Notes under the pieces: generated by a model
Seen by the model: the letters and a program-made list of their open reading frames with translations, nothing else
Told to the model about the DNA's origin: nothing
The model's database searches: none
Origin: an uncultured Clostridia bacterium
GTDB lineage: Bacteria; Bacillota; Clostridia; Lachnospirales; Anaerotignaceae
Reading direction: 5' to 3'
NCBI GenBank assembly: GCA_944383885.1
Contig: CALWRF010000028.1
Span: 78,272-142,271 of the forward strand
Length of the DNA: 64,000 bases
In this document: in pieces, positions 19,453-27,982 of the stretch
Numbering within the stretch: the stretch's first letter is position 1
How the letters are laid out: every line of letters begins with the position of its first letter
Position numbers and translations under genes: made by a program

Positions 19453-19989
19453 TTATCTCAGTCCTTTGCCCAAAAGATATGCCTGATGAGGATATTCAGA
19501 ATGCTGGGTCATAGACGGAGTTCCGCAGCCGCGCCCCAGTACCATTCCTTCATCTTTAAAGTTCAAATAAGAAACCAGTGTTTTATAATGCATTTCCAAG
19601 TCATCAAATGTCCAGTTATCATTATTCCAAGCAACAGATAACAGCGCTGATTTCATTTTTTTATTCTGAAGGCTGCTGTTAAATGCACAAAATCTGTCAA
19701 CAAGCATTTTAAGCTGTGCGGTCATTCCAAAGTAATATAACGGAGTTACAAATACAATCATATCGGAATCTAATATTTTTAATCTTATATTTGTTACATC
19801 ATCATTTTGAACACATGGACCTTCATACCCACAACGTACACAGCCTATGCAAGGATGTATGTCAGCATGTGCTGCATCAATTAACTCAATTTGATGACCG
19901 GCTTCTTTTGCCCCATTAATAAAATAATCAGCTAATATTCGTGACGAACCATTTTTATTGGGACTGCCCATCAGCATTATAATTTTCAT
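19453..19989 (-). CDS. NADPH-dependent FMN reductase / iron-sulfur flavoprotein-like
   Basis: 178 residues, flavodoxin-like fold. The phosphate-binding loop is GSPNKNGSSRIL. A cysteine motif CIGCVRCGYEGPC follows, typical of the iron-sulfur flavoprotein-like reductases, then VFVTPLYYFGMTAQLK, which lines the FMN site. It lies in the redox cluster and is preceded by AAAGGAGG. The Cys motif may be catalytic rather than a cluster ligand. Confidence 0.8.
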   Translation of the reverse strand: MKIIMLMGSPNKNGSSRILADYFINGAKEAGHQIELIDAAHADIHPCIGCVRCGYEGPCVQNDDVTNIRLKILDSDMIVFVTPLYYFGMTAQLKMLVDRFCAFNSSLQNKKMKSALLSVAWNNDNWTFDDLEMHYKTLVSYLNFKDEGMVLGRGCGTPSMTQHSEYPHQAYLLGKGLR

Positions 19990-20015
19990 AATATACAGTC
20001 CTCCTTTTAATTTAA

Positions 20016-20060
20016 AGTTAGAAAAAAGGTGAAATATTTTTCTTTTCCTTTTTTCTAACT
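20016..20060. repeat. 14-base inverted repeat
   Basis: AGTTAGAAAAAAGG (20016-20029) is the exact reverse complement of 20047-20060, with a 17-base spacer. A further partial copy (CTTTTTCTAACT) follows at about 20069. It lies between the CMD gene stop and the next reductase start, so it may end the CMD transcript or be an operator. Confidence 0.6.
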
Positions 20061-20098
20061 CATTCTTACTTTTTCTAACTTTTATGCCTTTTTAAATC

Positions 20099-20860
20099 TT
20101 AATCTTTCTTCAATAAATCTTTTCCTGCGTTTAATGCGTTGAACAGTCTTGGTATTCCCATATAACCGCTGGCATGAACAAGGGCGCAGACAATTTCTTC
20201 TTTGGTATTGCCTGTTTTTAAAGCACCGGAAATATGGCTTTTAACCTGAATATCAGCTCCTCCAATAGATGCAAGCAAAACAACAGTAAGCAGTTCACGG
20301 GTTTTAGAATCCAAACCTGTGCGTGTCTGAAAATCGCCAAATCCCAGTTCTGTCAATAAGCGAGGTACAAACTCAGCAAAATCTCCCGGAAGATAAGCAT
20401 AGCGTTCTTTAATTTCAGTGCCGTAAACAGGCTCCTGTATTGCCAGTCCTCTTTCATATCTTTCATCGTCTGAAGAAAGGGTGCTTTGCTTATCTAAAGG
20501 AAGTTTAATTTCATTTTCAGTAAAAACTTCATTCATTGTGCTAATAGCATTAAGAGTTTTAGGAAAACCTATAAATGGAGCGCATTGATAAATAGCTTCC
20601 CTTATTTCCACAGGTGTGCAGCCTGAGTTTAAACTTGCCTGAACATGAGCTTTAAGCTGAGGAAGTGTGCTAAGGGCAGTTAATACTGTAATAGTTATTA
20701 ACTCACGCATGCGGTTGTCTAAACTTCCCTTATAGCAGACATCGCCAAAAATGTATCCTTGCAATATCTGCATAAACTCACCGTCAGTCCCTTCATCTCC
20801 TGAAGCATGGATATGAAAAAGTTCCTGCACCTTTTTTTCTGTTCTGTCTTTTCTGTTCAT
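20099..20860 (-). CDS. Carboxymuconolactone decarboxylase family protein (two CMD domains)
   Basis: 253 residues with two AhpD-like CMD repeats: LKAHVQASLNSGCTPVEIRE...GFP (about residues 40-105) and VKSHISGALKTGNTKEEIV...GIP (about 175-245). The CXXC redox pair of AhpD is missing, so peroxidase-partner activity is unlikely and decarboxylase/lactonase-like chemistry is possible. Such proteins accompany cupins and flavodoxins in clostridial redox clusters. GAGGCGG precedes ATG 20860. Confidence 0.85.
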   Translation of the reverse strand: MNRKDRTEKKVQELFHIHASGDEGTDGEFMQILQGYIFGDVCYKGSLDNRMRELITITVLTALSTLPQLKAHVQASLNSGCTPVEIREAIYQCAPFIGFPKTLNAISTMNEVFTENEIKLPLDKQSTLSSDDERYERGLAIQEPVYGTEIKERYAYLPGDFAEFVPRLLTELGFGDFQTRTGLDSKTRELLTVVLLASIGGADIQVKSHISGALKTGNTKEEIVCALVHASGYMGIPRLFNALNAGKDLLKKD

Positions 20861-20902
20861 AATGTTTAAGCCGCCTCTTTCTTTTTTAAATTAAACTAAA
20901 AA

Positions 20903-21379
20903 TTATTGAAATTTTTCAGCCCACTGTTTTAATCTCTCATCTGAAACTTTTCCGTTAAATACTTCTCCGTCTTTTATTACAGCATTCGGACAGCTGGAAG
21001 AAAGTTCCTTAACTGTATTTCCAATACCGCTTCCGCCTGAAGTTGCAAACAAAGCAATAGTCTTGCCTGAAAAATCATAGCTTTCTAAAAATGTACGTAT
21101 AATTGTCGGCGCTGTATACCACCAGATAGGAAATCCAAGTAAAATACAGTCGTACTCACTTATTTTTGCAGAAGTATCTGCCAGTTCAGGACGTGATTTA
21201 GGATTATCCATTTCAACTGAACTGCGGGATTTTTTATCCATCCAGTTCAAATCAGCTCTTGTATAAGGCATGGCTGGTTTTATTTCGTACAAGTCTGCAC
21301 CAATTGCTTTGGAAAGATTTTCAGCTAATTTTTTAGTTGTACCGCTTGCAGAGAAAAAAGCTACTAATGTTTTACTCAT
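20903..21379 (-). CDS. Flavodoxin
   Basis: 158 residues from ATG 21379, behind AGGAGG. The FMN phosphate loop is FFSASGTTKKLA, the isoalloxazine region is GFPIWWYTAP, and the 90s loop is ATSGGSGIGNT. It belongs to the flavodoxin_4-like group found with CMD and cupin genes. It lies 42 bases upstream of the CMD gene and 56 bases downstream of the flavodoxin lipoprotein. Confidence 0.88.
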   Translation of the reverse strand: MSKTLVAFFSASGTTKKLAENLSKAIGADLYEIKPAMPYTRADLNWMDKKSRSSVEMDNPKSRPELADTSAKISEYDCILLGFPIWWYTAPTIIRTFLESYDFSGKTIALFATSGGSGIGNTVKELSSSCPNAVIKDGEVFNGKVSDERLKQWAEKFQ

Positions 21380-21435
21380 TTTATACACCCTCCTGTTTAT
21401 AATAAAAATTGTTTTAATTATTTACTATGTTTTAA

Positions 21436-22158
21436 TCAATACCCAAGCTCATTAACCCAGTTTTGAATGTCTTCTTGTGAATTATGGGCATCTTCCTCAT
21501 AACAGTCAAAAACATTATCTGAAATATTCGCATCAGGAATTGTTCTTGTTATGATTTCTACACTTTCCGCAAGTCCGCCAGTTCCGTGTGAGCAGAAAAG
21601 ATAAACCTGTTTATCGGTAAAATCATATTCTTCTAAAAATGTAAGTATAGCCATAGGAACGCCATACCACCAGTTTGGATAACCTAAAAATACAACATCA
21701 TAGTCATCAAAATTTTCTAAGCTTTGAGCCAGCTGAGGTCTATCTTGTTCTCTGCGTTCTTCATTTGCGCGTTCAAGACATTCATCCCAATCACTGGAAT
21801 AAGGCTCCGTTACCTGAATAGGGAACAAATCTGCCCCGGTTTCTTCCTGAACCCATGCTGCAAGTTCTTCAACATTTCCCGGTGAAACAACACTTGGCGA
21901 TGTTACAGCATCAACATTATCGTTAAACACAGCATTATCTGCCCATGAAAAATACGCTACAAGGACATTTCCGCCGCTGTTTTCCGCAGCATTACCAGTA
22001 CCATTTTCCACACTTGAGCTTTCTTCTTCATAATCATCATGGCTTTGAATTAAAACCGGTTCAGAAGAACTTACTTTAGAGACATTATCTGAACTGCCGC
22101 AGCCTGCCATTGTAAAAATAAGAGAAGTTGTTAAGAATAAAGATATTATTTTTTTCAT
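21436..22158 (-). CDS. Flavodoxin-domain lipoprotein
   Basis: 240 residues. A lipoprotein signal ends at the lipobox FTMAGC (Cys ~20). A ~45-residue Ser/Glu/Asn-rich linker follows. The C-terminal domain is a flavodoxin with VAYFSWADN at the phosphate site, LGYPNWWYGVPMAI and FCSHGTGGLAES. An extracytoplasmic flavodoxin is less common than the cytosolic form and may serve surface electron transfer with the DUF4405 and DUF362 proteins (inference). The first promoter-proximal gene after the terminator at 22415. Confidence 0.85.
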   Translation of the reverse strand: MKKIISLFLTTSLIFTMAGCGSSDNVSKVSSSEPVLIQSHDDYEEESSSVENGTGNAAENSGGNVLVAYFSWADNAVFNDNVDAVTSPSVVSPGNVEELAAWVQEETGADLFPIQVTEPYSSDWDECLERANEERREQDRPQLAQSLENFDDYDVVFLGYPNWWYGVPMAILTFLEEYDFTDKQVYLFCSHGTGGLAESVEIITRTIPDANISDNVFDCYEEDAHNSQEDIQNWVNELGY

Positions 22159-22235
22159 ATTTCACATCCTGTTCCATAAAATAATCAGTGTTTTAATATT
22201 TACAGTTAAATTTTAAAACATTATCTTAAATATGT

Positions 22236-22249
22236 CTAATACCTATATT
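22236..22249. promoter_or_regulatory. Direct-repeat box CTAATACCTATATT, copy 1
   Basis: Exact 14-base copy of 22371-22384, about 80 bases upstream of the flavodoxin lipoprotein. Two identical boxes 135 bases apart in front of a redox cluster that has LysR and MerR-like genes nearby suggest a regulator site. The binder is unknown. Confidence 0.4.
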
Positions 22250-22370
22250 TTATTGTTTTTAATGCATTTTTTGCATACATAAGAAAGTCTATTACTTTTT
22301 TATCAAGTATCAAAATTAAAAATAAATATTTATATTTAAGTAAAAGTATATATCGTTTTATTTATTATTA

Positions 22371-22384
22371 CTAATACCTATATT
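22371..22384. promoter_or_regulatory. Direct-repeat box CTAATACCTATATT, copy 2
   Basis: Second exact copy of the 14-base box; see 22236. It lies just before the terminator hairpin 22415-22449. Confidence 0.4.
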
Positions 22385-22414
22385 ACATTCTTAAACATGC
22401 TCAAAAAGTATTAA

Positions 22415-22449
22415 AAATGCACATATTCAAAACAAGAAAATGTGCATTT
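22415..22449 (-). terminator. Intrinsic terminator after the MerR-like gene and fragment
   Basis: AAATGCACAT / ATGTGCATTT arms with a 15-base loop; on the minus strand a T-rich run follows. It separates the MerR-like gene from the flavodoxin lipoprotein operon. Confidence 0.65.
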
Positions 22450-22503
22450 AATATTTTAGTAATCAAACTTATAGTAAATAAAAACTATGTTGGTTACTTA
22501 ATT

Positions 22504-22584
22504 TTATTCATTTAATAACGCGGTAAAGTCCATATCTATACTGTCTATCCATTCTTTCACTTCTTCTGTTGCGCCTGAACCAAA
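22504..22584 (-). pseudogene. C-terminal remnant of a flavodoxin-like gene
   Basis: Twenty-six codons, FGSGATEEVKEWIDSIDM onward, ending in a proper stop. A stop lies directly upstream and there is no start. The composition matches the last helix of flavodoxins (compare the DIQNWVNELGY end of the gene at 21436). It looks like the tail of a deleted flavodoxin. Confidence 0.45.
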
Positions 22585-22598
22585 TCATTCCTGCCTCA

Positions 22599-22943
22599 TC
22601 ATTTTTCCTTTAGTTTATAAATCATATAATCCAGCCGGTCCAGAATTTGTTGTTTTTCATGTATAATTTCCAGTAATTCATACCGGCATTTCCGAAGTAT
22701 TTTGACTTGTTCGCCGTAAGTATTGTTTTTTAAGTTTTTTAATGCCGCCAAATGCTTTAATAAATCTGAACCCGCTCCAGTTTTTATAAGAAAACCAAAC
22801 TGCGCAGCATACTGTAAATCATACTCTTCATATTCTATAGAGTCATTGCTGTTTTTTTCGCCTTTAAGAAGCCCAATGCTTTCATAAACATGAAGCGTTT
22901 CCGCGTTTATTTGTAAATATTCGCATGCTTCTTTGGAATTCAT
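22599..22943 (-). CDS. Short MerR-family-like regulator
   Basis: 114 residues from ATG 22943, with GGAGG nearby; upstream in-frame codons are hydrophobic and lack a ribosome site. The N-terminal part resembles the MerR helix-turn-helix (NSKEACEYLQINAETLHVYE followed by GLL), and the C-terminal ~50 residues form a coiled coil. The helix-turn-helix lacks the usual YYE/R signature and the wing is short, so DNA contacts may differ from classic MerR. No effector domain is present. Confidence 0.6.
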   Translation of the reverse strand: MNSKEACEYLQINAETLHVYESIGLLKGEKNSNDSIEYEEYDLQYAAQFGFLIKTGAGSDLLKHLAALKNLKNNTYGEQVKILRKCRYELLEIIHEKQQILDRLDYMIYKLKEK

Positions 22944-22966
22944 ATCTAATCCTCCAAACAAAAAAA

Positions 22967-23012
22967 GTAAGTATTGCCAAATTAAAACTATGCTTAAAAT
23001 GACTATACTTAC
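22967..23012. promoter_or_regulatory. Inverted repeat upstream of the MerR-like gene
   Basis: GTAAGTAT (22967-22974) and ATACTTAC (23005-23012), spaced by 30 bases, just before the ribosome site of the MerR-like gene. Possible autoregulatory operator; the spacing is longer than a usual MerR site. Confidence 0.35.
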
Positions 23013-23094
23013 ATTATAAATTCTGCATTTTCCCATGTCTAATACTTAATATATATAAAAAAATATACATATCAGGCATGATTTGATGCAGAAA

Positions 23095-23991
23095 TTAATT
23101 ATTAATATCATTCATAGAAAAACTCTCTTTAATATGTTTAATAAATTTTTCTGCCGCTAAACCAAATGGCTGCTGACGCTTCCAAGCAATAACGCTGCTT
23201 GCAGTAAGTTTTGGAGAAAGTGTACGGTAAGTAATTTTATTTTTGTCCCATAAAGAAACGCTTCCTTCAATTATTATAGCGTATGCTAATTTATTATATA
23301 CCATAACAGAACTGTTTGAAGGAAGATTACTTGTAAATAAAACATTCAGTTTATCAAAATACTCTCCAAACCAGCTTGCCAGCTCACTTTGAACATTCAG
23401 CCTTCTTGGAAGTATAAGCGGAACATCTTTCAAATCATCTGGCGTTATAAATTTTTTATTTGCTAAGTGTGAATCAGGCGACATAATAACAACCCATTGT
23501 TCTTTTGTATTTAAACGTATAAATTCAAACTTTTCCATATTAACCGGCTCTAAGAGCAAACCTATATCAATTAATCCCCGCTCCATTTGTTCTTTTACAT
23601 TGTCCGCCGTAGCAGTATATAAATCAAACCTGACAGATGGATAACGCTGATTAAAAGATTTGAATAAATTGGGCAGCATGTGAACAGCACCTAAATCTCC
23701 ACAGCCTATAGATACTGTCCCCTCAACCATTTCATCCTGCTCTGTAAGCTCACGTTCTGTCTTATCCACCAGCTCAATAATTTCCTCCGCACGTCTGCGC
23801 AGCAGAAAACCTTCATTTGTAAGTAAAAGTTTTCTTGTTCCTCTGTTAAAGAGTTTTACACCAATTTCCTCTTCCATCTGTGCCAGCTGACGGCTCAATG
23901 TCGGCTGAGTAATGTGCAGTACATCTGCTGCCTTTGTAATGCTTTCTTCCCTCACTACAGTTAAAAAATATCGAAGGACACGAATTTCCAT
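23095..23991 (-). CDS. LysR-family transcriptional regulator
   Basis: 298 residues, the usual LysR length. The N-terminal winged helix-turn-helix reads VLRYFLTVVREESITKAADV with HITQPTLSRQLAQMEE as recognition helix. A PBP2-type effector domain (GTVSIGCGDLGAVHMLP onward) follows. GGAGG precedes ATG 23991. It is the first gene upstream of the redox cluster in the same direction, and probably controls it; the boxes at 22236 and 22371 are candidate targets. Confidence 0.9.
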   Translation of the reverse strand: MEIRVLRYFLTVVREESITKAADVLHITQPTLSRQLAQMEEEIGVKLFNRGTRKLLLTNEGFLLRRRAEEIIELVDKTERELTEQDEMVEGTVSIGCGDLGAVHMLPNLFKSFNQRYPSVRFDLYTATADNVKEQMERGLIDIGLLLEPVNMEKFEFIRLNTKEQWVVIMSPDSHLANKKFITPDDLKDVPLILPRRLNVQSELASWFGEYFDKLNVLFTSNLPSNSSVMVYNKLAYAIIIEGSVSLWDKNKITYRTLSPKLTASSVIAWKRQQPFGLAAEKFIKHIKESFSMNDINN

Positions 23992-24198
23992 TATTACACC
24001 TCCAATTCTGATAATTAAATTGTAACTCGTTCATGCTTAAAAAGCAAATAAACTGCTTATCATTCATTAAAGGTATTCATAATAAATATAATTTTGTTGC
24101 ATAATTTTTCAAATAACAACACAGATTATAAATAAATGCCGTATTTATATGTATTAAACAGAAATCTAATATAATATAATTAAAAAACAGCCATTCCA

Positions 24199-25083
24199 TT
24201 AACGCCTTTTATTTGCTGAAGGGATAATCTCTTCATGAAAAAAATAATTTACAACAACAGGAGGCTCATTAAACGGACGTTTAATTGAATCATCGTTACG
24301 TACATATAAAAGCCCTTCTTTTTGGCAGAATTCTTTCATCTGGGAATCTAATTCAGACCAGTAGCTTTTATCTTTTCTGCGGTAAATTGCGTCATACAGC
24401 GGCACCAGTTTTGGATATTTCCGAGAAATATAATTTAAAATTTCAGCCTTATAACCGCCACGCAGATTCAAATTTTCAAGCCATATTAAATTGCAATGTG
24501 CTTTTACCCTGTTAATAATAGCTTTCAGGTCAGTAATGCCCGGAAAAACAGGTGAAATAAAACATGTAGTGCGCACTCCGGCATTATGGAACGCTTCCAT
24601 TGCAGAAATACGGCGTTCAATGCTTGCAGCGCAATCCATATCATTTTTAAACTCTTCATCAAGCGTATTAATAGACCACGATACTCTCGCATTTTGGAAA
24701 GTCCTGATTAAGTCAATATCACGAAGTACGAGGTCTGACTTGGTAGCAATGCTGACTGTACAGCCGCTGCCTTTAATTTCCTCAAGTAATGAACGAGTTC
24801 GTTTGCGTGTTTCTTCTACAGGCTGGTAAGGGTCGCAGACAGAACCTATAAAAAGTTCTTTTCCATTATATTTATTTGGATTTTTTATGCACGGCCAGTA
24901 TTTCACATCTACAAAACTTCCCCACGGCTCTGAATGCTTAGTAAACCGTTTCATAAATGACGCATAACAATATTTGCATCCATGAGAACATCCGATATAT
25001 GGGTTAACAGAGTAGTCAGCCACCGGAAGGTTTGATTTAGTTAACACACTTTTTACTTCAACGTCTTTTACTGTTATTTCCAT
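24199..25083 (-). CDS. Radical SAM protein of the SPL / Rv2578c type
   Basis: 294 residues. The iron-sulfur cluster motif is CSHGCKYCYA near residue 33, preceded by NPYIGC. Conserved later segments are LFIGSVCDPYQPVE and SIATKSDLVLRDIDLI. This pattern is shared with spore-photoproduct-lyase-like radical SAM proteins, but the DNA-lesion enzyme itself usually carries extra family residues not evident here. It stands alone in the gap between LysR and an esterase. Substrate unknown. Confidence 0.85.
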   Translation of the reverse strand: MEITVKDVEVKSVLTKSNLPVADYSVNPYIGCSHGCKYCYASFMKRFTKHSEPWGSFVDVKYWPCIKNPNKYNGKELFIGSVCDPYQPVEETRKRTRSLLEEIKGSGCTVSIATKSDLVLRDIDLIRTFQNARVSWSINTLDEEFKNDMDCAASIERRISAMEAFHNAGVRTTCFISPVFPGITDLKAIINRVKAHCNLIWLENLNLRGGYKAEILNYISRKYPKLVPLYDAIYRRKDKSYWSELDSQMKEFCQKEGLLYVRNDDSIKRPFNEPPVVVNYFFHEEIIPSANKRR

Positions 25084-25280
25084 ATTAATCTTCTCCTGCT
25101 TAGTTTTATATTTACATTTCTTGCGCTGTATTACTGTATAAAATATATATCAATATACTTAAATTCTAAGTATTTTAAATTGCTTTACGCATTTTTATAT
25201 TGTACTAATTTATTAATAAGTAAATATCCAGTATTTTCAGCTGTTTAAAATTCACACTTAAAAAAATAATTTTACAATAA

Positions 25281-25955
25281 TTATCTGCTCAGCAGCCACA
25301 TAATACCAGCAGCGCTGCGCTCAACAGCATTTTTATAGTGGCTGCCTGGATTTAACTGAAAAACGGTGTCAATTCCCTTGTCTTTATAAAATTGCTCAAT
25401 ATCCTCAGTGTTTTGCTGAACGCATTTAAGAAATCTGTTGCGTGTTCTGCATTCTTTATCGCCAATAGAAAAATACATGCTTTTTGGTTTTATTTTCATA
25501 TCATTAGAAAATATATATTCCTTAATTCCGGGAAACCACAAGGAGCCGGACACGCTTGCCGTGCGTGAGAACATATCCGTCTTATAAACTGCATATACTG
25601 CAAACAGACCGGCAAGGGAATAACCGGCAAGCCCATTCCACAAAGGAATACCTTTGATTATTTTTTCAGCTTTTGGAACAATTTTTTCAATTAAAACTTT
25701 AATATATTCGTCTGCGCCGCCGCTTAATGGTCCGCTGCTTTCAAAAACAGACGGCGCATTCCACGGCACCATGTCACTGTTCCATTTAAGATTGCTTATT
25801 TCAATTAATGTAAAATCAGGACATTTAAAGTTTTGTAAATATTGAAATATTTGCTTGCCTTCATTTGCAAAAGTATTCAGATAAATTACAGGCATATCGG
25901 CATTTGTACTTTGAAAAACATTTACTGTTTTATTTTCTATTGTAAAAGAAATCAT
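25281..25955 (-). CDS. Alpha/beta-hydrolase, esterase-like
   Basis: 224 residues from ATG 25955 (AGAAGGG upstream). The nucleophile elbow is GYSLAGLFAVYA and the C-terminal catalytic His is probably in NPGSHYKNA. It resembles enterochelin-esterase/IroE-like (esterase D family) hydrolases but is shorter, with no signal peptide. No siderophore genes are nearby. The region 25956-26280 upstream and downstream holds no other gene I can see. Confidence 0.65.
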   Translation of the reverse strand: MISFTIENKTVNVFQSTNADMPVIYLNTFANEGKQIFQYLQNFKCPDFTLIEISNLKWNSDMVPWNAPSVFESSGPLSGGADEYIKVLIEKIVPKAEKIIKGIPLWNGLAGYSLAGLFAVYAVYKTDMFSRTASVSGSLWFPGIKEYIFSNDMKIKPKSMYFSIGDKECRTRNRFLKCVQQNTEDIEQFYKDKGIDTVFQLNPGSHYKNAVERSAAGIMWLLSR

Positions 25956-26280
25956 AATGTTAGCCCTTCTTTCTCCATTGCTGTTTGATTGTTTATAATG
26001 ACACATTTATATTTTAAGTACATAAAAATATTAATGTTTACAAATAAATGCTGTTTTTATTCATGCCTTTTCCAATGCTTTTAATTATAATATAATCCAG
26101 ATATTTATTATATCAAAAATAAATGTTATGCTTAATTTTTTAATTGCATTTTTATTTTCACAATACCCAGCAGATTTCTAATTCTCACTTATAGTGCTTA
26201 TATGTTTAACGAACATATTTTGAAATTGATTTTGGTACAACACAATGCCTGTTTTTGTATAAAATTCTGGCTGAACATTT

Positions 26281-27108
26281 TTAATTGTCAGCATTTGATA
26301 AAATATTTTTATATATTTTGAAATCTTCATATTTAAACACATCAAATATGACCCTTTCAATCTTTTGGCTGTTCTGCAAAAATTCAACAATGGTTGCTAC
26401 CGCTATTTGTGCTGCTTCCTTATTTGGAAAACCAAACTCTCCTGTTGAAATACAGCAGAAAACAATACTTTTTAATTCTTTTCTTTCAGCCAATTCCAGA
26501 CAAGACTGATAGCATTTTTTCAAAAGGCAGCATTCTTTTTGAGTCAGTTTTTCTTTTACAATAGGTCCTACTGTATGAATGACATATTGGCTGGGAAGAT
26601 TATAAGCGGAAGTTATCACCGCTTGCCCTGTCGGTTCTTCATAGTTTTCTCCATACTTTTTTCTTTGAGCCTCCATATACTCCATACATTCCGCACGGAG
26701 CTGTATTCCAGCAGATGAATGTATGGCATTATCGATACATCTGTGGCAGGGAACAAAACACCCAAGCATTTGAGAATTCGCAGCATTTACAATAGCATCA
26801 GCTTTTAGTCTTGTAATATCTCCCTGCCAAAGGCAGATATGCTCTGCAAAAGGAAACTGAACATTCAGCATTTCTTTCACTGTTGGCAAATCATCGGTTT
26901 TTACAATTCCTTTTTCCACTGCCTCCTCCTGTAAAAATTCATCCTGTATCTGAATAAATTCCTTAGATACTGGTTTCGGCATACGGATATTCATAAGGGA
27001 ACGCATCAACTGACGTTTTTGTTCATCTTCTACTGTCACATCTTTATATACAGCAGAATCTTCGCATAAGTATTGAACCAAATAATCAAGCCTTTCTTTT
27101 TGCTCCAT
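26281..27108 (-). CDS. Zinc-dependent macrodomain ADP-ribosyl hydrolase
   Basis: 275 residues from ATG 27108, with AAGGAG upstream. A ~85-residue helical N-terminus precedes a macrodomain with IVNAANSQMLGCFVPCHRC, the Zn-macro signature (Cys/His metal ligands inside the substrate loop), and VIHTVGPI and STGEFGFP. Zn-macro proteins remove ADP-ribose and are encoded with class M sirtuins, as here: the stop of the sirtuin lies two bases upstream. It probably reverses the modification made by the sirtuin. Confidence 0.88.
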   Translation of the reverse strand: MEQKERLDYLVQYLCEDSAVYKDVTVEDEQKRQLMRSLMNIRMPKPVSKEFIQIQDEFLQEEAVEKGIVKTDDLPTVKEMLNVQFPFAEHICLWQGDITRLKADAIVNAANSQMLGCFVPCHRCIDNAIHSSAGIQLRAECMEYMEAQRKKYGENYEEPTGQAVITSAYNLPSQYVIHTVGPIVKEKLTQKECCLLKKCYQSCLELAERKELKSIVFCCISTGEFGFPNKEAAQIAVATIVEFLQNSQKIERVIFDVFKYEDFKIYKNILSNADN

Positions 27109-27110
27109 AT

Positions 27111-27980
27111 TTAACACTCCTTCAAAATTGACAGTATCTCTTTGATATCTCCATTGATACATAATGACTTTCTCCTGATTTCTTCAGGTGCCCATGCCTC
27201 ATTTAGATTGATACACACATAAAATGATTTTTTCCACTGGCTTGTCATTTTCCAGAAAGGATATTTGATAATAACAGGTGTATTCCCACCAACTCCAAGT
27301 TCCAGAAGCAGAATCTTTTCATTTTTATATTTATCCAAATAATGATGATATCTTTGTGCTGCTTTCTCCCAATTTTCGTCCTCTACAAAATATTTGTCAC
27401 AGCGTAAATTCACTTCCATATTTCCTCCACAGACAGGACATTTTGGTACGAGAGATGACGGAATTTTGCAGTCTGATTGCTCTTTTATCATTTCGCGCAC
27501 AATTCTTTCATTATCATATAATTTTTTATGGCAGGCTTTCGCGCATTGAAAAAAACCATAATCCCCTTGTGTTGCAAATATTCTTTCTGTATTAAAACCG
27601 CATAACTGAAATTGATGGTCCACATTGGTAGTCAAAACAAAATAATCCTTCCCGCTTATTAACTCCAATAAATCCATATATGGTTTTCCTTTTTCTACGT
27701 CATACCTGTTCAAATAAATATGCCTGCTCCAATACGCCCACTTTTCTTCCTGTGTTGGAAATGGATAAAAACCTGCCGAGTACATATCTTTCAGCCCATA
27801 TCGTTGAATGAAAGGTCCAAAATTTACTTCAAATCTTTTGCCGCCATAAGTAAATCCTGCTGCTGTAGATAATCCGGAACCGGCACCAATGACAATATGT
27901 TCTGCTGACTCAATCAGCTGTTTTAGATGTTCAATTTTTTCATCAAATGTAAGATTTTGTTTTATATTACATGCTCTCAT
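27111..27980 (-). CDS. Class M sirtuin (SirTM), protein ADP-ribosyltransferase
   Basis: 289 residues. The NAD site is GAGSGLSTAAGF (from residue 32). TTNVDH places Asn119 and Asp121 at the catalytic centre. Where deacetylase sirtuins have HG, this protein has Gln138 (TQGDYG), as in SirTM enzymes that ADP-ribosylate proteins. A zinc ribbon (CPVCGG) follows. Characterised SirTM enzymes act on lipoylated GcvH-L. No gcvH-L or lplA2 is here; the partner upstream is a ferredoxin/split-barrel protein. GAGGAGG precedes ATG 27980. Confidence 0.88.
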   Translation of the reverse strand: MRACNIKQNLTFDEKIEHLKQLIESAEHIVIGAGSGLSTAAGFTYGGKRFEVNFGPFIQRYGLKDMYSAGFYPFPTQEEKWAYWSRHIYLNRYDVEKGKPYMDLLELISGKDYFVLTTNVDHQFQLCGFNTERIFATQGDYGFFQCAKACHKKLYDNERIVREMIKEQSDCKIPSSLVPKCPVCGGNMEVNLRCDKYFVEDENWEKAAQRYHHYLDKYKNEKILLLELGVGGNTPVIIKYPFWKMTSQWKKSFYVCINLNEAWAPEEIRRKSLCINGDIKEILSILKEC

Positions 27981-27982
27981 TT

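Noticed and set aside
24199..25083. True spore photoproduct lyase
   Set aside because: Only the shared radical SAM features are visible; the context has no sporulation gene and the length and motifs fit the broader Rv2578c-like group.
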